This document shows, piece by piece, positions 16,491-25,464 of a stretch of 64,000 nt of DNA. Position numbers and translations under genes: made by a program. Source of the DNA: Streptomyces sp. 11x1. GTDB lineage: Bacteria; Actinomycetota; Actinomycetes; Streptomycetales; Streptomycetaceae. Position 1 is the stretch's first letter; every line of letters begins with the position of its first letter. The notes beneath the pieces were generated by a model, which was given only the letters and a program-made list of their open reading frames with translations, ran no database searches and had not been told where the DNA came from. The stretch spans positions 8,023,001-8,087,000 of the forward strand of contig NZ_CP122458.1 of the NCBI RefSeq assembly GCF_032598905.1, written 5' to 3'.

Positions 16491-17261
16491 GTGTCGGACC
16501 CGATGCGACCCCGCGCCTCTCTCCGTACCGCCGTGGTCTGGGAGGTCCTCCAGGACGCCCTCGACCGCCGGGTGAAGGCGACGGGGCGTGAGTCGCTCGA
16601 CGTACTGGACACCGGGGGCGGCAGCGGCAGGTTCGCGGTGCCCGCCGCCCGCCTGGGCCACCGGGTCACCGTCGTCGACCCCAGCCCGAACGCGCTGTTC
16701 GCGCTGGAGCGCAGGGCCGCCGAGGCCGGCGTCGCCGACCGTGTCCGGGGCGTCCAGGGCGACGCCCACGGCCTCTTCGACGTCGTCGAGCGCGGCGGGT
16801 ACGACGCCGTGCTCTGCCACGGCGTCCTGGAGTACGTGGACGACCCCGCCGAGGGCATCGGAAACGCGGTGGCCGCGCTGCGCCCTGAGGGCGTCCTCAG
16901 CCTGCTCGCCGCCGGCCTCGGCGGCGCCGTCCTCGCCCGCGCCCTCGCCGGGCACTTCAAGGAGGCGCGGCAGGCGCTCGCCGACCCGAACGGACGCTGG
17001 GGCGAGGGTGATCCGGTTCCCCACCGCTTCACCGCCGAACAGCTCACCGGGCTCGTCGAGGGCGCGGGCCTCCGGGTCGCCGCCGTGCACGGCGTCCGGG
17101 TCTTCGCCGATCTCGTCCCCGGGGTGCTCGTCGACACCGAGCCCGGCGCCCTGGACGCCCTGCTCCAGCTGGAGGCGGCGGCCGCCGAGCTGCCCGCCTT
17201 CCACTCCGTGGCCACCCAACTTCATGTGCTGGGTGAGACGCGAGGGGCCGCCGAGTCCTGA
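16491..17261 (+). CDS. Class I SAM-dependent methyltransferase
   Basis: 256 aa. Motif I is clear as VLDTGGGSGRFAVPAARLGH (about 38-57), followed by motif II VTVVDPSPNALFALE, and YDAVLCHGVLEYVDDP as motif IV, then RPEGVLSLLAAG. The overall layout resembles CmoA/UbiE-like and SmtA-like enzymes; actinobacterial members of this group are usually annotated without a substrate. GTG 16491 is preceded by GAGGAG at the right distance. Monocistronic or downstream of the HEPN gene. Substrate unknown. Confidence 0.92.
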   Translation: MSDPMRPRASLRTAVVWEVLQDALDRRVKATGRESLDVLDTGGGSGRFAVPAARLGHRVTVVDPSPNALFALERRAAEAGVADRVRGVQGDAHGLFDVVERGGYDAVLCHGVLEYVDDPAEGIGNAVAALRPEGVLSLLAAGLGGAVLARALAGHFKEARQALADPNGRWGEGDPVPHRFTAEQLTGLVEGAGLRVAAVHGVRVFADLVPGVLVDTEPGALDALLQLEAAAAELPAFHSVATQLHVLGETRGAAES

Positions 17262-17470
17262 GCCATCTCCCGCGGCGGACGAGCCTGCCCCGCTGATCAG
17301 GGGCTCGGCGGCGGATGGAGTACGCCACAGGCCCCCCGATCGGGCGCTCGGAGCCGTATGATCGAGGGAGACCGTTCCGGCATGACGGGCCGTTCGCTGG
17401 GGAATTCACACCTCAGCGAGTCGGGGTGCCATGGCGGGTTCCGGTTGGCGAATTGGCGTAGAGGGGCGGG

Positions 17471-17499
17471 TTTCAAGGGGGCGATTCCCTGCCTATCCT
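17471..17499 (+). promoter_or_regulatory. Candidate promoter for the DUF3040 gene
   Basis: TTTCAA at 17471-17476, 17-base spacer, TATCCT at 17494-17499; predicted start near 17506, giving a 44-base leader containing AGGAGG before the GTG. Confidence 0.55.
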
Positions 17500-17549
17500 G
17501 AAGAGGACCCCCCGGGTCGCCCCGGCGACCGCACGATGAGGAGGACTCC

Positions 17550-17951
17550 GTGCCGCTCTCAGAGCACGAGCAGCGCATGCTCGAGCAGATGGAGCGAGCG
17601 CTGTACGCCGAAGATCCCAAGTTCGCGTCAGCGCTTGAGGGAAGCGGGCTGCGTACGTACACCCGGCGGCGGGTCTACCAGGCGGTCGCGGGCTTTCTGG
17701 TGGGTATCGCGCTCCTCATGGCCGGAATGGTCGCACAGCAGATCTGGGTCAGCGTGGTGGGATTCCTCGTCATGCTGGGCTGCGCCGTGCTCGCCGTCAC
17801 CGGTTGGCGCAAGGCCCCCAAGCCGGGTGAACAGCCCGCCGATGCCTCAGGCTCCGCCGGTGCGCGTCGGCAGACGCGACAGCGCCGCTCCATGATGGAC
17901 CGAATCGAACAGCGCTGGCAGCGCCGTCGTGACGAGCAGGGCGGCCACTGA
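17550..17951 (+). CDS. DUF3040 small membrane protein
   Basis: 133 aa. The N-terminus PLSEHEQRMLEQMERALYAEDPKFASAL is the DUF3040 signature. Two hydrophobic helices follow (AVAGFLVGIALLMAGMVAQQ and VSVVGFLVMLGCAVLAVTGW), then a basic, disordered tail (RRQTRQRRSMMDRIEQRWQRRRDEQ). GTG 17550 has AGGAGG 8 bases upstream. The family is restricted to Actinobacteria and often found close to the dcw cluster; no function is established. It converges on the transglutaminase operon with two hairpins between. Confidence 0.92.
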   Translation: MPLSEHEQRMLEQMERALYAEDPKFASALEGSGLRTYTRRRVYQAVAGFLVGIALLMAGMVAQQIWVSVVGFLVMLGCAVLAVTGWRKAPKPGEQPADASGSAGARRQTRQRRSMMDRIEQRWQRRRDEQGGH

Positions 17952-17993
17952 GCCGGCCGGGACGCCGACCCGACAGCCACAGCTGAACACGGA

Positions 17994-18028
17994 CGAAGGG
18001 TGACCACCCCAGCGGCGGTCGCCCTTCG
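17994..18028 (+). terminator. Hairpin terminator after the DUF3040 gene
   Basis: CGAAGGGTGACC (17994-18005) pairs with GGTCGCCCTTCG (18017-18028), one G-T pair in a 12-bp stem, 42 bases beyond the stop codon. Confidence 0.7.
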
Positions 18029-18192
18029 GGCATGCCCGCACGCGAACGCCCGCGCATCAGGGCACGCCCCTCAGGGGCTGCATGTGGGGGGGCACACCGG
18101 CCACAGCCGGGCCGGTCACCGGAAGCCGGCGAACGCCCACCGGCGATCGACCACCGGCCGCCGCCTTGCTGTCGCGACCCCCGGACGGACGA

Positions 18193-18236
18193 ACGGTCCT
18201 GTCCCCGCCGGGCGAACCCGGCGGGGACAGGACCGT
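18193..18236. terminator. Perfect 20-bp stem between convergent genes
   Basis: ACGGTCCTGTCCCCGCCGGG (18193-18212) and its exact complement (18217-18236) enclose a CGAA tetraloop. It ends 12 bp from the transglutaminase stop codon and probably terminates that operon and backs up the upstream terminator. Confidence 0.8.
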
Positions 18237-18248
18237 GACGCGTCGGCG

Positions 18249-20783
18249 CTATCCGTTCCGACTCGGTGCGGGGCGTCGCCACGGCAGGCGTGGCGTGGGG
18301 AGCCGGGACAGCAGCTCGTCCCTGGTGTCCGCCCAGCGGGCCGCGAGGGCCCACACCACCCGGACGGTCGAACGCGGCAGCAGCAGTGCCCGCAATCTGG
18401 CGCGGCGGCCCGCGTGAGCCCTGAGACCGGCCCCGACCTGGTGCGCGTCCCGGGCGAGACCCGCCGGAACCTGCGGACGCGGAGCGAAGAGGACCTGCTC
18501 CACCGCCGCCGCCACCCGGTGCACCGCCTCGGCGGCGGCCGGTTCCAGCTCCCCGAGCCGCACGATCCGCGCGGCGGCCTTACGGGGCGTCTGCGACTCG
18601 TCGGGCGCGATCCCGTAGTCCCACGCCGTGTCGGCCACCTCCTGCCAGGCGGCCAGCGCATGAGCTGCCGCGGCCTCCGTGCGGCCGTAGGAGGTGGCCC
18701 TGTCCGGCGGAGCCGGGGAGCCCGGCGCCTCGCTGCCCTCGTGGGTCACCTCCCGCGCGGCGGCGGGCTCCTGGGCCCCCTTCGGCACCGCGCCCTGGTG
18801 CGCGCCCAGCCGCACGGACCGGACCCGCAGCCGCCACAGCATCGGCAGCAGCGGGATCGCCAGCAACAGAAGCGCTCCCGGGAGGATCAGCAGCGTCCAG
18901 GGTGAGAAGAACACCAGCCCCCAGAACGAGCGCTCCTCGTCGTCCGAACCCGGTACGGCCGCCGCCGACTCGGTCTCGCAGGCCCCCAGCTTCGCCTCCT
19001 GCGGCGTGCAGCTCTCGCTCGCCGACGGCTCGGCCGAGGGCGCCGTGGACGCCGACGACGAGGGACGGGGCACCTCGGGCAGCCCACCGGTGCCGGTGTC
19101 CTCGGGCACCGTGTACTCGGGCGTCGAACCCCGGTTGGGAGTGGGCTCGAAACGGGTCCAGCCCACGCCCTCGAAGTACAGCTCGGGCCAGGCGTGCGCG
19201 TCGCGCAGACCCACCGACATCGTGCCGTTCGTCTGCGGGGTGCCGGGGGTGAAGCCCACCGCCACCCGGGCCGGTATGCCCAGCGTGCGGGCCATGGACG
19301 CCATCGCGAAGGAGAAGTGGACGCAGAAGCCCTCCTTGTCCTGCAGGAACCGGGCTATCGCCCGAGCGCCCGTGCCCGACCGCACCTCCGTGTCGTAGGT
19401 GAACTCGCCGCTGAAGGCGAACCAGTCCTGGAGCTTCACCGCGCGCTCGTAGTCGTTCTTCGCGCCCTCGGTGACCTCCAGCGCCGTCCGCGCCACCACC
19501 GGCGGCAGCGAGGCCGGCACCTTGGTGTACTCCCGCCGCAGCGACGGCGGCGGCTCCGGTGCCGTGGCCAGCTGCTCCGCCGTGGGCTCCACGATCAGGC
19601 TCTCGACCTTGTACTGGGCGCCCTTGGTGTCCTGGCCGTGGTCACCGACGAGGGTGCGCCCCACGGGCTCGTACCGCCAGTCGCCGTCGATGTCCACGCT
19701 GGTCACCGGGTACGGCATCGGCAGCCAGTTCTGCTCGTAGTCCTCCGACGCGACGATCCGGGTCTCGATCGACGTCCGCTTGACGTCGGAGGCGAGACCG
19801 GTCGGGGTGCCGAAGTCGTCCGGGACCCCGGTGATGGAGCGCTCGGTCGGGGTCCACGAGGTCCCGTTGAAGTTGTCCAGGGAGACGATCCGCAGATACA
19901 TCTCCTGCACGTTGTCGGTGTTGGTGCGGTACGACAGGACCTGGCGGTCCTCGTCCACGTTCAGGCTGCCGCGCAGCTGCACCACCGGGTTCACCGCGGC
20001 GATCGTGCCGCCGCCACCGGAGCCCCCGCCGAGACCGGCGCCCGTGCCGTCCAGGAGGCCCCCGTCGAGGGAGGGCAGCCCGAGCGGCACCACCAGGGCG
20101 ATGCCCAGCGCGACCGCGCCGATGCGCCGCCCGGTGCGCACGGGCGCCACGGGGCCGCCCGCGGACTCCGGGCGCTGGGGGCCCTGGGGCGCGCCGCCGA
20201 AGACCCTGCCCCACTGCGAGAGCCGGTCGCGGCTCTCGGTCAGGAGCAGCAGCAGATAACCGGCCGAGGCCAGCACGAACCACAGCCACGCGGCGCCGTC
20301 GGAGAGTCCCGCCGCGACCGAGTACAGCGCGAGCAGGGGGAGGCCGGCGGGGGCGGCGCTGCGGAACGTCACCGCGAGGGCGTCCACCAGCAGGCCTATC
20401 ACCAGCACACCGCCGATGATCATCAGGCGGATGCCGTCGGTCAGCGGCGCCGGGATGGCGTACCGCCCGACGTCCTCACCGCCGTTCTGCAGCAGCGTCG
20501 CGAAGTACTGGAAGGCCTCGGGGCCGGGGACGATCCCGGCCACCGCCCGCTCCCGGGCGAAGACCAGCGTCAGCATCATCAGGGTGACCAGGGCCTGGGC
20601 GGCCACGGTCAGCGGCCGGGCCAGCGGGACGCGCCGGGTGAGCGCTCCCACACCGGTCTGCACGCCCAGCATGAGCGCCGCCTGGATGATCCACGTCGCC
20701 GGGTCCACCAGCGGCAGCAGTGCGCACGCCGCCATGATCGTGGCGGCCCAGGCGCACAGCGCCAGTCTCGCCCGCCCGCTCAT
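18249..20783 (-). CDS. Transglutaminase-like membrane protein (TgpA family)
   Basis: 844 aa. The N-terminal 200 residues hold five or six transmembrane helices (such as LTVAAQALVTLMMLTLVFA, IIGGVLVIGLLVDALAVTF, LWFVLASAGYLLLLLT), and another helix follows near 225. The large extracytoplasmic part contains the transglutaminase core: catalytic Cys in KEGFCVHFSFAMASMARTLG (about residue 484), IPARVAVGF, and the His in LRDAHAWPELYF (about 528). A Ser/Pro linker, another helix (PWTLLILPGALLLLAIPLLP) and a C-terminal DUF4129-like domain (ALAAWQEVADTAWDYG) complete it. It is last in the MoxR-DUF58-transglutaminase operon, with an ATGA overlap. Probably modifies or processes envelope proteins; substrate unknown. 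Confidence 0.94.
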   Translation of the reverse strand: MSGRARLALCAWAATIMAACALLPLVDPATWIIQAALMLGVQTGVGALTRRVPLARPLTVAAQALVTLMMLTLVFARERAVAGIVPGPEAFQYFATLLQNGGEDVGRYAIPAPLTDGIRLMIIGGVLVIGLLVDALAVTFRSAAPAGLPLLALYSVAAGLSDGAAWLWFVLASAGYLLLLLTESRDRLSQWGRVFGGAPQGPQRPESAGGPVAPVRTGRRIGAVALGIALVVPLGLPSLDGGLLDGTGAGLGGGSGGGGTIAAVNPVVQLRGSLNVDEDRQVLSYRTNTDNVQEMYLRIVSLDNFNGTSWTPTERSITGVPDDFGTPTGLASDVKRTSIETRIVASEDYEQNWLPMPYPVTSVDIDGDWRYEPVGRTLVGDHGQDTKGAQYKVESLIVEPTAEQLATAPEPPPSLRREYTKVPASLPPVVARTALEVTEGAKNDYERAVKLQDWFAFSGEFTYDTEVRSGTGARAIARFLQDKEGFCVHFSFAMASMARTLGIPARVAVGFTPGTPQTNGTMSVGLRDAHAWPELYFEGVGWTRFEPTPNRGSTPEYTVPEDTGTGGLPEVPRPSSSASTAPSAEPSASESCTPQEAKLGACETESAAAVPGSDDEERSFWGLVFFSPWTLLILPGALLLLAIPLLPMLWRLRVRSVRLGAHQGAVPKGAQEPAAAREVTHEGSEAPGSPAPPDRATSYGRTEAAAAHALAAWQEVADTAWDYGIAPDESQTPRKAAARIVRLGELEPAAAEAVHRVAAAVEQVLFAPRPQVPAGLARDAHQVGAGLRAHAGRRARLRALLLPRSTVRVVWALAARWADTRDELLSRLPTPRLPWRRPAPSRNG

Positions 20784-22138
20784 GACCGTCCCTCCGTGCC
20801 GCTCCCGGACAGCACTCCGGTGCGCTGTCTGTCCGCCTGTCGCCACAGGTCCGTCAGCGAGGCGCCGCGCGGCACGGTCAGCGCCGTCCAGCCCGCCTCG
20901 TGCAGCAGCCGCAGCGACTCCTCGCTCGCGCTCCCGGCACCGGGCACCTCGCCCGGTTCGGTCGTCCACGCCTCGCTGTCCAGCAGGAAGGCGACCGCCC
21001 CACCGCCGCGCCGGCGCATCTTGCCGAGCACCGCCGTCTGCTCGTCGTCGAGGTCGCCGAGGAAGGCGACCAGCAGCCCCTCGTTCCCGCCGCGCAGCAC
21101 GTCGTACGCGGGCGACAGGCTCGTGCCGGCGGAGTGGTCGATCACCGCGAGGGTGTCCATCATCAGTCCGGCCGCGTCGGCCGACTCCTGGCTGGCGCCC
21201 GCGAACCCGTCGGCGCCCTCGCCGGGCACCGAGCTGCCGGTGTCCGTCAACAGCCTGACGGAGAAGCCCCGTTCGAGCATGTGGACCAGCATGGAGGCGG
21301 CGCCGGAGACAGCCCACTCGAAGGCGGAGTCGGGGCCCGCGCCGAGGAACGCCTCGGCCCGGGTGTCCAACAGCACCGTGCAGCGGGCACGCTGCGGCTG
21401 TTCCTCGCGGCGCACCATCAGCTCGCCGTAGCGCGCGGTCGAACGCCAGTGCACCCGGCGCAGGTCGTCGCCGTGCCGGTAGCCGCGCGGGATCACGTCG
21501 TCCTCGCCGGCCAGCGCCAGCGAGCGCTGCCGCCCGTCGCCGTACCCCTTGGCCTCGCCGCTCAGCCGTACCGGCGGCAGGGCCTCCACACGCGGGACGA
21601 CGGTCAGCGTGTCGTACGTCGAGAAGGACCGGGTCAGCTCGCACATGCCGAACGGGTCGGTCAGGCGCAGCTGCAGCGGGCCCAGCGGATAGCGGCCGCG
21701 CAGATCGGAGCGGACCCGGTACGACACCTCGCGACGCCCGCCTGCCTCCACCCGGTCCAGCACGAACCGGGGGCGCGGACCGAGCACGTACGGCACCCGG
21801 TCCTGGAGCATCAGCAGCCCGGTGGGCAGCCGCGAGACGTTGTCCATCCGCAGATGGACACGCGCCTCGCTGCCGGCGGGCACGCGTCCGGGGGAGAGGC
21901 GGCGGCTGCCCGCGACCCGGTACCGGGTGCGGTACAGCACGGTCGCGCAGACCAGCGGCAGCACGGCGAGCAGCAGGCCGACCCGGAGCAGATCGCTCTG
22001 CCCGAGGACGTAGGCGCAGACCGCGGCCGCCACGCCGGCCGCCAGGAAGGAGCGTCCGCGCGTGGTGAGGCCGGCGAGGGCCGTGCGCAGCCCGCCCTTG
22101 TCCTGTTCCGGGGCGGGCGCCGGCCCTCCGGTGCTCAT
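20780..22138 (-). CDS. DUF58 domain protein
   Basis: 452 aa. Two N-terminal membrane helices (SFLAAGVAAAVCAYVLGQ and RVGLLLAVLPLVCATVLY), an intermediate beta-rich segment, then the DUF58 signature RGYRHGDDLRRVHWRSTARYGELMVRREE, which leads into a von Willebrand A-like fold (VLLDTRAEAFLGAG with a MIDAS-like Asp). It overlaps both neighbours by 4 bp (ATGA with MoxR upstream and transglutaminase downstream), showing tight coupling. MoxR/DUF58/transglutaminase sets occur widely and are thought to act in membrane-linked maturation of protein complexes; the client is unknown here. Confidence 0.94.
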   Translation of the reverse strand: MSTGGPAPAPEQDKGGLRTALAGLTTRGRSFLAAGVAAAVCAYVLGQSDLLRVGLLLAVLPLVCATVLYRTRYRVAGSRRLSPGRVPAGSEARVHLRMDNVSRLPTGLLMLQDRVPYVLGPRPRFVLDRVEAGGRREVSYRVRSDLRGRYPLGPLQLRLTDPFGMCELTRSFSTYDTLTVVPRVEALPPVRLSGEAKGYGDGRQRSLALAGEDDVIPRGYRHGDDLRRVHWRSTARYGELMVRREEQPQRARCTVLLDTRAEAFLGAGPDSAFEWAVSGAASMLVHMLERGFSVRLLTDTGSSVPGEGADGFAGASQESADAAGLMMDTLAVIDHSAGTSLSPAYDVLRGGNEGLLVAFLGDLDDEQTAVLGKMRRRGGGAVAFLLDSEAWTTEPGEVPGAGSASEESLRLLHEAGWTALTVPRGASLTDLWRQADRQRTGVLSGSGTEGRS

Positions 22139-23175
22139 CCAAGCCTCCGCGGCGGCTGCTGCGGGTACGCGGGCGTGGCGTGGACCGAGCCGTACCCGCT
22201 CTGCGCCTGGGGGGCCTGCGGCACGGGGGTGCGCTGCAGGATCTCCTGGACCACCTGCTCCGGCGTACGCCGGTTGAGCTGCGCCTGGGCGGTGGGCAGC
22301 AGCCGGTGGGCGAGGATGGACACGGCCAGCGACTGGATGTCGTCCGGCAGGGCGTACTCCCGGCCGCTGAGGGCGGCGGTCGCCCTCGCCGCACGCAGCA
22401 GATGCAGCGTGGCGCGCGGCGAGGCGCCGAGTCTGAGGTCCGGATGGGTGCGGGTGGCGCCGACCAGATCCACCGCGTACCGCCGCACCGTTTCCGCGAC
22501 GTGCACGCCCCGGACCGCCTCGATCAGCTTCACGATCTCGTGCGCGTGCGCCACCGGCTGCATGTCCTCCAGCGGCGAGACCCCGCCGTGGATGTCGAGC
22601 ATCTGCAGCTCGGCCTCCGGGCTCGGGTAGCCGACGGAGACGCGGGCCATGAAGCGGTCGCGCTGGGCCTCCGGCAGCGGGTAGGTGCCCTCCATCTCCA
22701 CCGGGTTCTGCGTGGCCACCACCATGAAGGGGCTCGGCAGCTCGTATGTGGTGCCGTCGATCGTGACCTGGCGCTCCTCCAGGGACTCCAGGAGCGCGGA
22801 CTGCGTCTTCGGCGAGGCGCGGTTGATCTCGTCGCCGATCACGATCTGCGAGAAGATCGCGCCCGGCTTGAACTCGAACTCCTTGCGCTGCTGGTCCCAG
22901 ATGGACACACCCGTGATGTCCGACGGCAGCAGGTCCGGTGTGAACTGGATACGCCGCACCGAGCAGTCGATGGACCGCGCCAGTGCCTTGGCCAGCATGG
23001 TCTTGCCGACGCCGGGTACGTCTTCGATCAGAAGATGTCCCTCGGCGAGCAGCACTGTCAGCGAAAGCCGTACGACCTCAGGCTTGCCCTCGATCACTTG
23101 TTCGACAGAACTGCGGACTCGCTCCACAGTGCTGGTCAGATCAGTGAGGCTCGCTCGATCGTCATAGGTCGTCAC
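22135..23175 (-). CDS. MoxR-family AAA+ ATPase
   Basis: 346 aa. Walker A is in LIEDVPGVGKTMLAKALAR (about 50-67), Walker B in IVIGDEINRASPKTQSALLE (about 112-130), sensor 1 in FMVVATQNPVEMEGTYPLPEAQ, and sensor 2 in LGASPRATLHLLRAARA. The C-terminal tail is Gln/Pro-rich. GTG 23175 was chosen because GAGGAGGG sits 7 bases upstream and VTTYDDRASLTDL matches related proteins; an in-frame ATG at 23235 would add 20 unsupported residues. First gene of the operon; acts as a chaperone-like ATPase with the DUF58 partner. Confidence 0.94.
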   Translation of the reverse strand: MTTYDDRASLTDLTSTVERVRSSVEQVIEGKPEVVRLSLTVLLAEGHLLIEDVPGVGKTMLAKALARSIDCSVRRIQFTPDLLPSDITGVSIWDQQRKEFEFKPGAIFSQIVIGDEINRASPKTQSALLESLEERQVTIDGTTYELPSPFMVVATQNPVEMEGTYPLPEAQRDRFMARVSVGYPSPEAELQMLDIHGGVSPLEDMQPVAHAHEIVKLIEAVRGVHVAETVRRYAVDLVGATRTHPDLRLGASPRATLHLLRAARATAALSGREYALPDDIQSLAVSILAHRLLPTAQAQLNRRTPEQVVQEILQRTPVPQAPQAQSGYGSVHATPAYPQQPPRRLG

Positions 23176-23405
23176 CCGGCCCTCCTCGGCCCGTTCTTTC
23201 TCCGGGCCGTCGCTCTGCGATGCGGACCGGCCCACCCCGAAACACGGACACCACGCGTGAACTGCTCAGCGTGACGCCACACCCGCATTCTTGCTGCCGT
23301 TACCAATCCGTGTCACTCGCCTGTGGATAACCGTCCGTGATATGTCAGGTTTGCGGCGTTCTGCCGGGCGAGATGCCGGCAGATTGACAGCAAAGCGGGG
23401 CTGCG

Positions 23406-23440
23406 CGGAACCGCCCTCGGGCGGCAGGAGGGCGGTTCCG
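23406..23440 (-). terminator. Terminator of the carbonic anhydrase gene
   Basis: CGGAACCGCCCTC (23406-23418) pairs perfectly with GAGGGCGGTTCCG (23428-23440), 13 bp, located 22 bases beyond the carbonic anhydrase stop codon on the minus strand. Confidence 0.8.
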
Positions 23441-23461
23441 ACCCTACGGTTTCGACGGGGC

Positions 23462-24007
23462 TCAGGCCGCGTCGATCTCCCGGAGCAGGCCGGTCTTCAC
23501 GTCGAAGACGAAGCCGCGCACGTCGTCGGAGTGCAGCAGGAACGGGTTGGTGCGGATCCGCTGCATGGACTGCCGTACGTCCTGGTCGACGTCCCGGAAG
23601 GACTCCACCGCCCACGCCGGGCGCTGGCCGACCTCGGCCTCCAGTTCGGTGCGGAAGTCCTCGGTGAGGGACTCCAGGCCGCAGCCGGTGTGGTGGATGA
23701 GGACGATGCTGCGGGTGCCGAGCTTGCGCTGACTGATGGTGAGGGAGCGGATCACGTCGTCGGTGACCACACCGCCCGCGTTGCGGATGGTGTGACAGTC
23801 GCCCAGCTCCAGGCCGAGCGCGTCGTGCAGGTCGAGGCGGGCGTCCATGCACGCCACGACCGCGACACGCAGGACGGGGCGGGCGTCCATCCCGGGGTCG
23901 GTGAATGCGGCGGCGTAGCGCTGGTTCGCCTCGACGAGGCGGTCGGTGACGGTGCCGTCGGTTATGGCGCCTTCGGGGCCGGTGGGAACTGCTGCGGAGG
24001 TCGTCAT
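23462..24007 (-). CDS. Beta-class carbonic anhydrase
   Basis: 181 aa. Interconverts CO2 and bicarbonate with an active-site zinc. Ligands are visible: Cys53 and Asp55 in VVACMDARLDL (with the Asp-Arg dyad Asp55/Arg57), His106 and Cys109 in LIHHTGCG. The arrangement matches the short actinobacterial beta-CA subclass that includes Mycobacterium Rv1284. ATG 24007 is the first codon consistent with homologous N-termini; an upstream in-frame ATG exists with no better support. Monocistronic, terminated by the hairpin at 23406-23440 and divergent from the dcw cluster. Confidence 0.95.
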   Translation of the reverse strand: MTTSAAVPTGPEGAITDGTVTDRLVEANQRYAAAFTDPGMDARPVLRVAVVACMDARLDLHDALGLELGDCHTIRNAGGVVTDDVIRSLTISQRKLGTRSIVLIHHTGCGLESLTEDFRTELEAEVGQRPAWAVESFRDVDQDVRQSMQRIRTNPFLLHSDDVRGFVFDVKTGLLREIDAA

Positions 24008-24362
24008 AGCGAAGACGGTACTGGTCACGGCCGCCGAGGGCGCTCTGTGAGAGAGGACAAAGAACGTCATTGAGCCTTGTTGTGAGGTAACCCACAGGAG
24101 TGGCGGGATCACGGCTGTACGGGTGATTTGGTCGGACTCGCGGCTTCGTCCGGACCGGCGCCGCGACGCGCAGGCCGGTTGATTGACCGCGTGGGGCCGT
24201 GGACTAAAGTGACGCCGAGCGGGAGGCGGGGCCGGACGGCAAGGTGACGACGGGCCCCACGTCCCCCGCTGGACCGAAACCCAAGGAGAACCGGCGAGAG
24301 CCCGGCGTCTCCCCGCGTGCGCGGCGCGTACGTGCGGCTCGCGCCGGACCTGAGAGGGCCCC
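24008..24362. other. 355-bp divergent intergenic region before the dcw cluster
   Basis: Contains the start region of the carbonic anhydrase (minus) and the dcw promoter at 24183-24210. No MraZ gene is present, although MraZ precedes rsmH in many bacteria including mycobacteria. The stretch 24217-24362 would be a long 5' leader for rsmH. No conserved riboswitch is recognised and no other gene is seen. Confidence 0.6.
24183..24210 (+). promoter_or_regulatory. Promoter of the dcw cluster
   Basis: TTGACC at 24183-24188, 16-base spacer and TAAAGT at 24205-24210 fit a vegetative promoter, with start near 24217 and a leader of about 146 bases to rsmH. Confidence 0.65.
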
Positions 24363-25319
24363 TTGAGCAACAGCCGCCACGTCCCCGTCATGCTCCAGCG
24401 GTGTCTGGACATGCTGGCCCCGGCCCTCACGGCGCCCGGCGCGGTGGTGGTCGACTGCACGCTCGGCCTCGGCGGCCACAGCGAAGCGCTCCTGACCCGG
24501 TTCCCCGAGGCCCGCCTCGTCGCCCTCGACCGGGACAAGGAGGCCCTGCGCCTCTCCGGCGAGCGCCTCGCCCCCTTCGGCGACCGCGCCACCCTCGTGC
24601 ACGCCGTCTACGACGAACTCCCCGACGTGCTCGACCGCCTGGGCCTCCCGCGCGTCCAGGGCGTCCTGTTCGACCTGGGCGTCTCCTCCATGCAACTCGA
24701 CGAGGCGGACCGGGGCTTCGCGTACGCCCAGGACGCGCCCCTCGACATGCGCATGGACCAGACGACGGGCATCAGCGCCGCCGAGGTCCTCAACACCTAC
24801 CCGGCGGGCGAACTCGTCCGGATCCTCCGGGCGTACGGCGAGGAGAAGCAGGCCAAGCGGATCGTGTCCGCGATCGTGCGCGAGCGCGACAAGGAGCCGT
24901 TCGCCAACAGCGCCCGACTCGTCGAGCTGATCCGCGACTCCCTGCCGCAGGCCGCCAAGCGCACCGGCGGCAACCCCGCCAAGCGCACCTTCCAGGCCCT
25001 GCGCATCGAGGTCAACGGCGAACTCACCGTCCTGGAACGGGCGATCCCCGCCGCGGTGAAGGCCCTCGCGGTCGGCGGCCGGATCGCCGTGCTGTCGTAC
25101 CACTCGCTGGAGGACCGGCTGGTGAAGCAGGTCCTCGCGGCCGGAGCCGCCACCACCGCCCCGCCCGGACTGCCCGTCGTCCCCGAGCGCTATCAGCCGA
25201 GGCTCAAGCTCCTCACCCGTGGTGCCGAACTTCCCACCGAGGAAGAGGTCGCCGAGAACCGGCGCGCCGCCCCCGCGCGTCTGCGCGGGGCGGAACGCGT
25301 GCGGGAGGACGTCGCATGA
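24363..25319 (+). CDS. rsmH: 16S rRNA (cytosine1402-N4)-methyltransferase RsmH (MraW)
   Basis: 318 aa. Methylates N4 of C1402 in the ribosomal P site using SAM. Conserved N-terminus [18 protein letters not shown] motif [16 protein letters not shown] (30-44), [20 protein letters not shown], and C-terminal [17 protein letters not shown] are all diagnostic. TTG start at 24363 is indicated by the exact family N-terminus and GAGAGG upstream; no ATG or GTG lies nearby. First gene of the dcw operon. Confidence 0.96.
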   Translation: MSNSRHVPVMLQRCLDMLAPALTAPGAVVVDCTLGLGGHSEALLTRFPEARLVALDRDKEALRLSGERLAPFGDRATLVHAVYDELPDVLDRLGLPRVQGVLFDLGVSSMQLDEADRGFAYAQDAPLDMRMDQTTGISAAEVLNTYPAGELVRILRAYGEEKQAKRIVSAIVRERDKEPFANSARLVELIRDSLPQAAKRTGGNPAKRTFQALRIEVNGELTVLERAIPAAVKALAVGGRIAVLSYHSLEDRLVKQVLAAGAATTAPPGLPVVPERYQPRLKLLTRGAELPTEEEVAENRRAAPARLRGAERVREDVA

Positions 25320-25464
25320 GACGCGTGACGCGCATCGGCCGCGTGCGACGCACGAGGCGGACGAGGCGACCGCACACGGTGTGAAGGGGACGGTGAGTGA
25401 GTCCGACAAACGAACTCGCGGGGACGCCGGGCGAGTCCGGCACCCGACCCCACAGGGAGGGCGC

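Noticed and set aside
18249..22394. A single 1,381-codon minus-strand frame joining DUF58 and transglutaminase regions
   Set aside because: The upstream part is an out-of-frame reading of the DUF58 and MoxR genes; the true transglutaminase start is ATG 20783 with an ATGA overlap.
23322..23330. DnaA-box-like TGTGGATAA upstream of the MoxR operon
   Set aside because: A single match to the 9-mer; no cluster of boxes, no AT-rich unwinding region and no dnaA or dnaN nearby, so not an origin.
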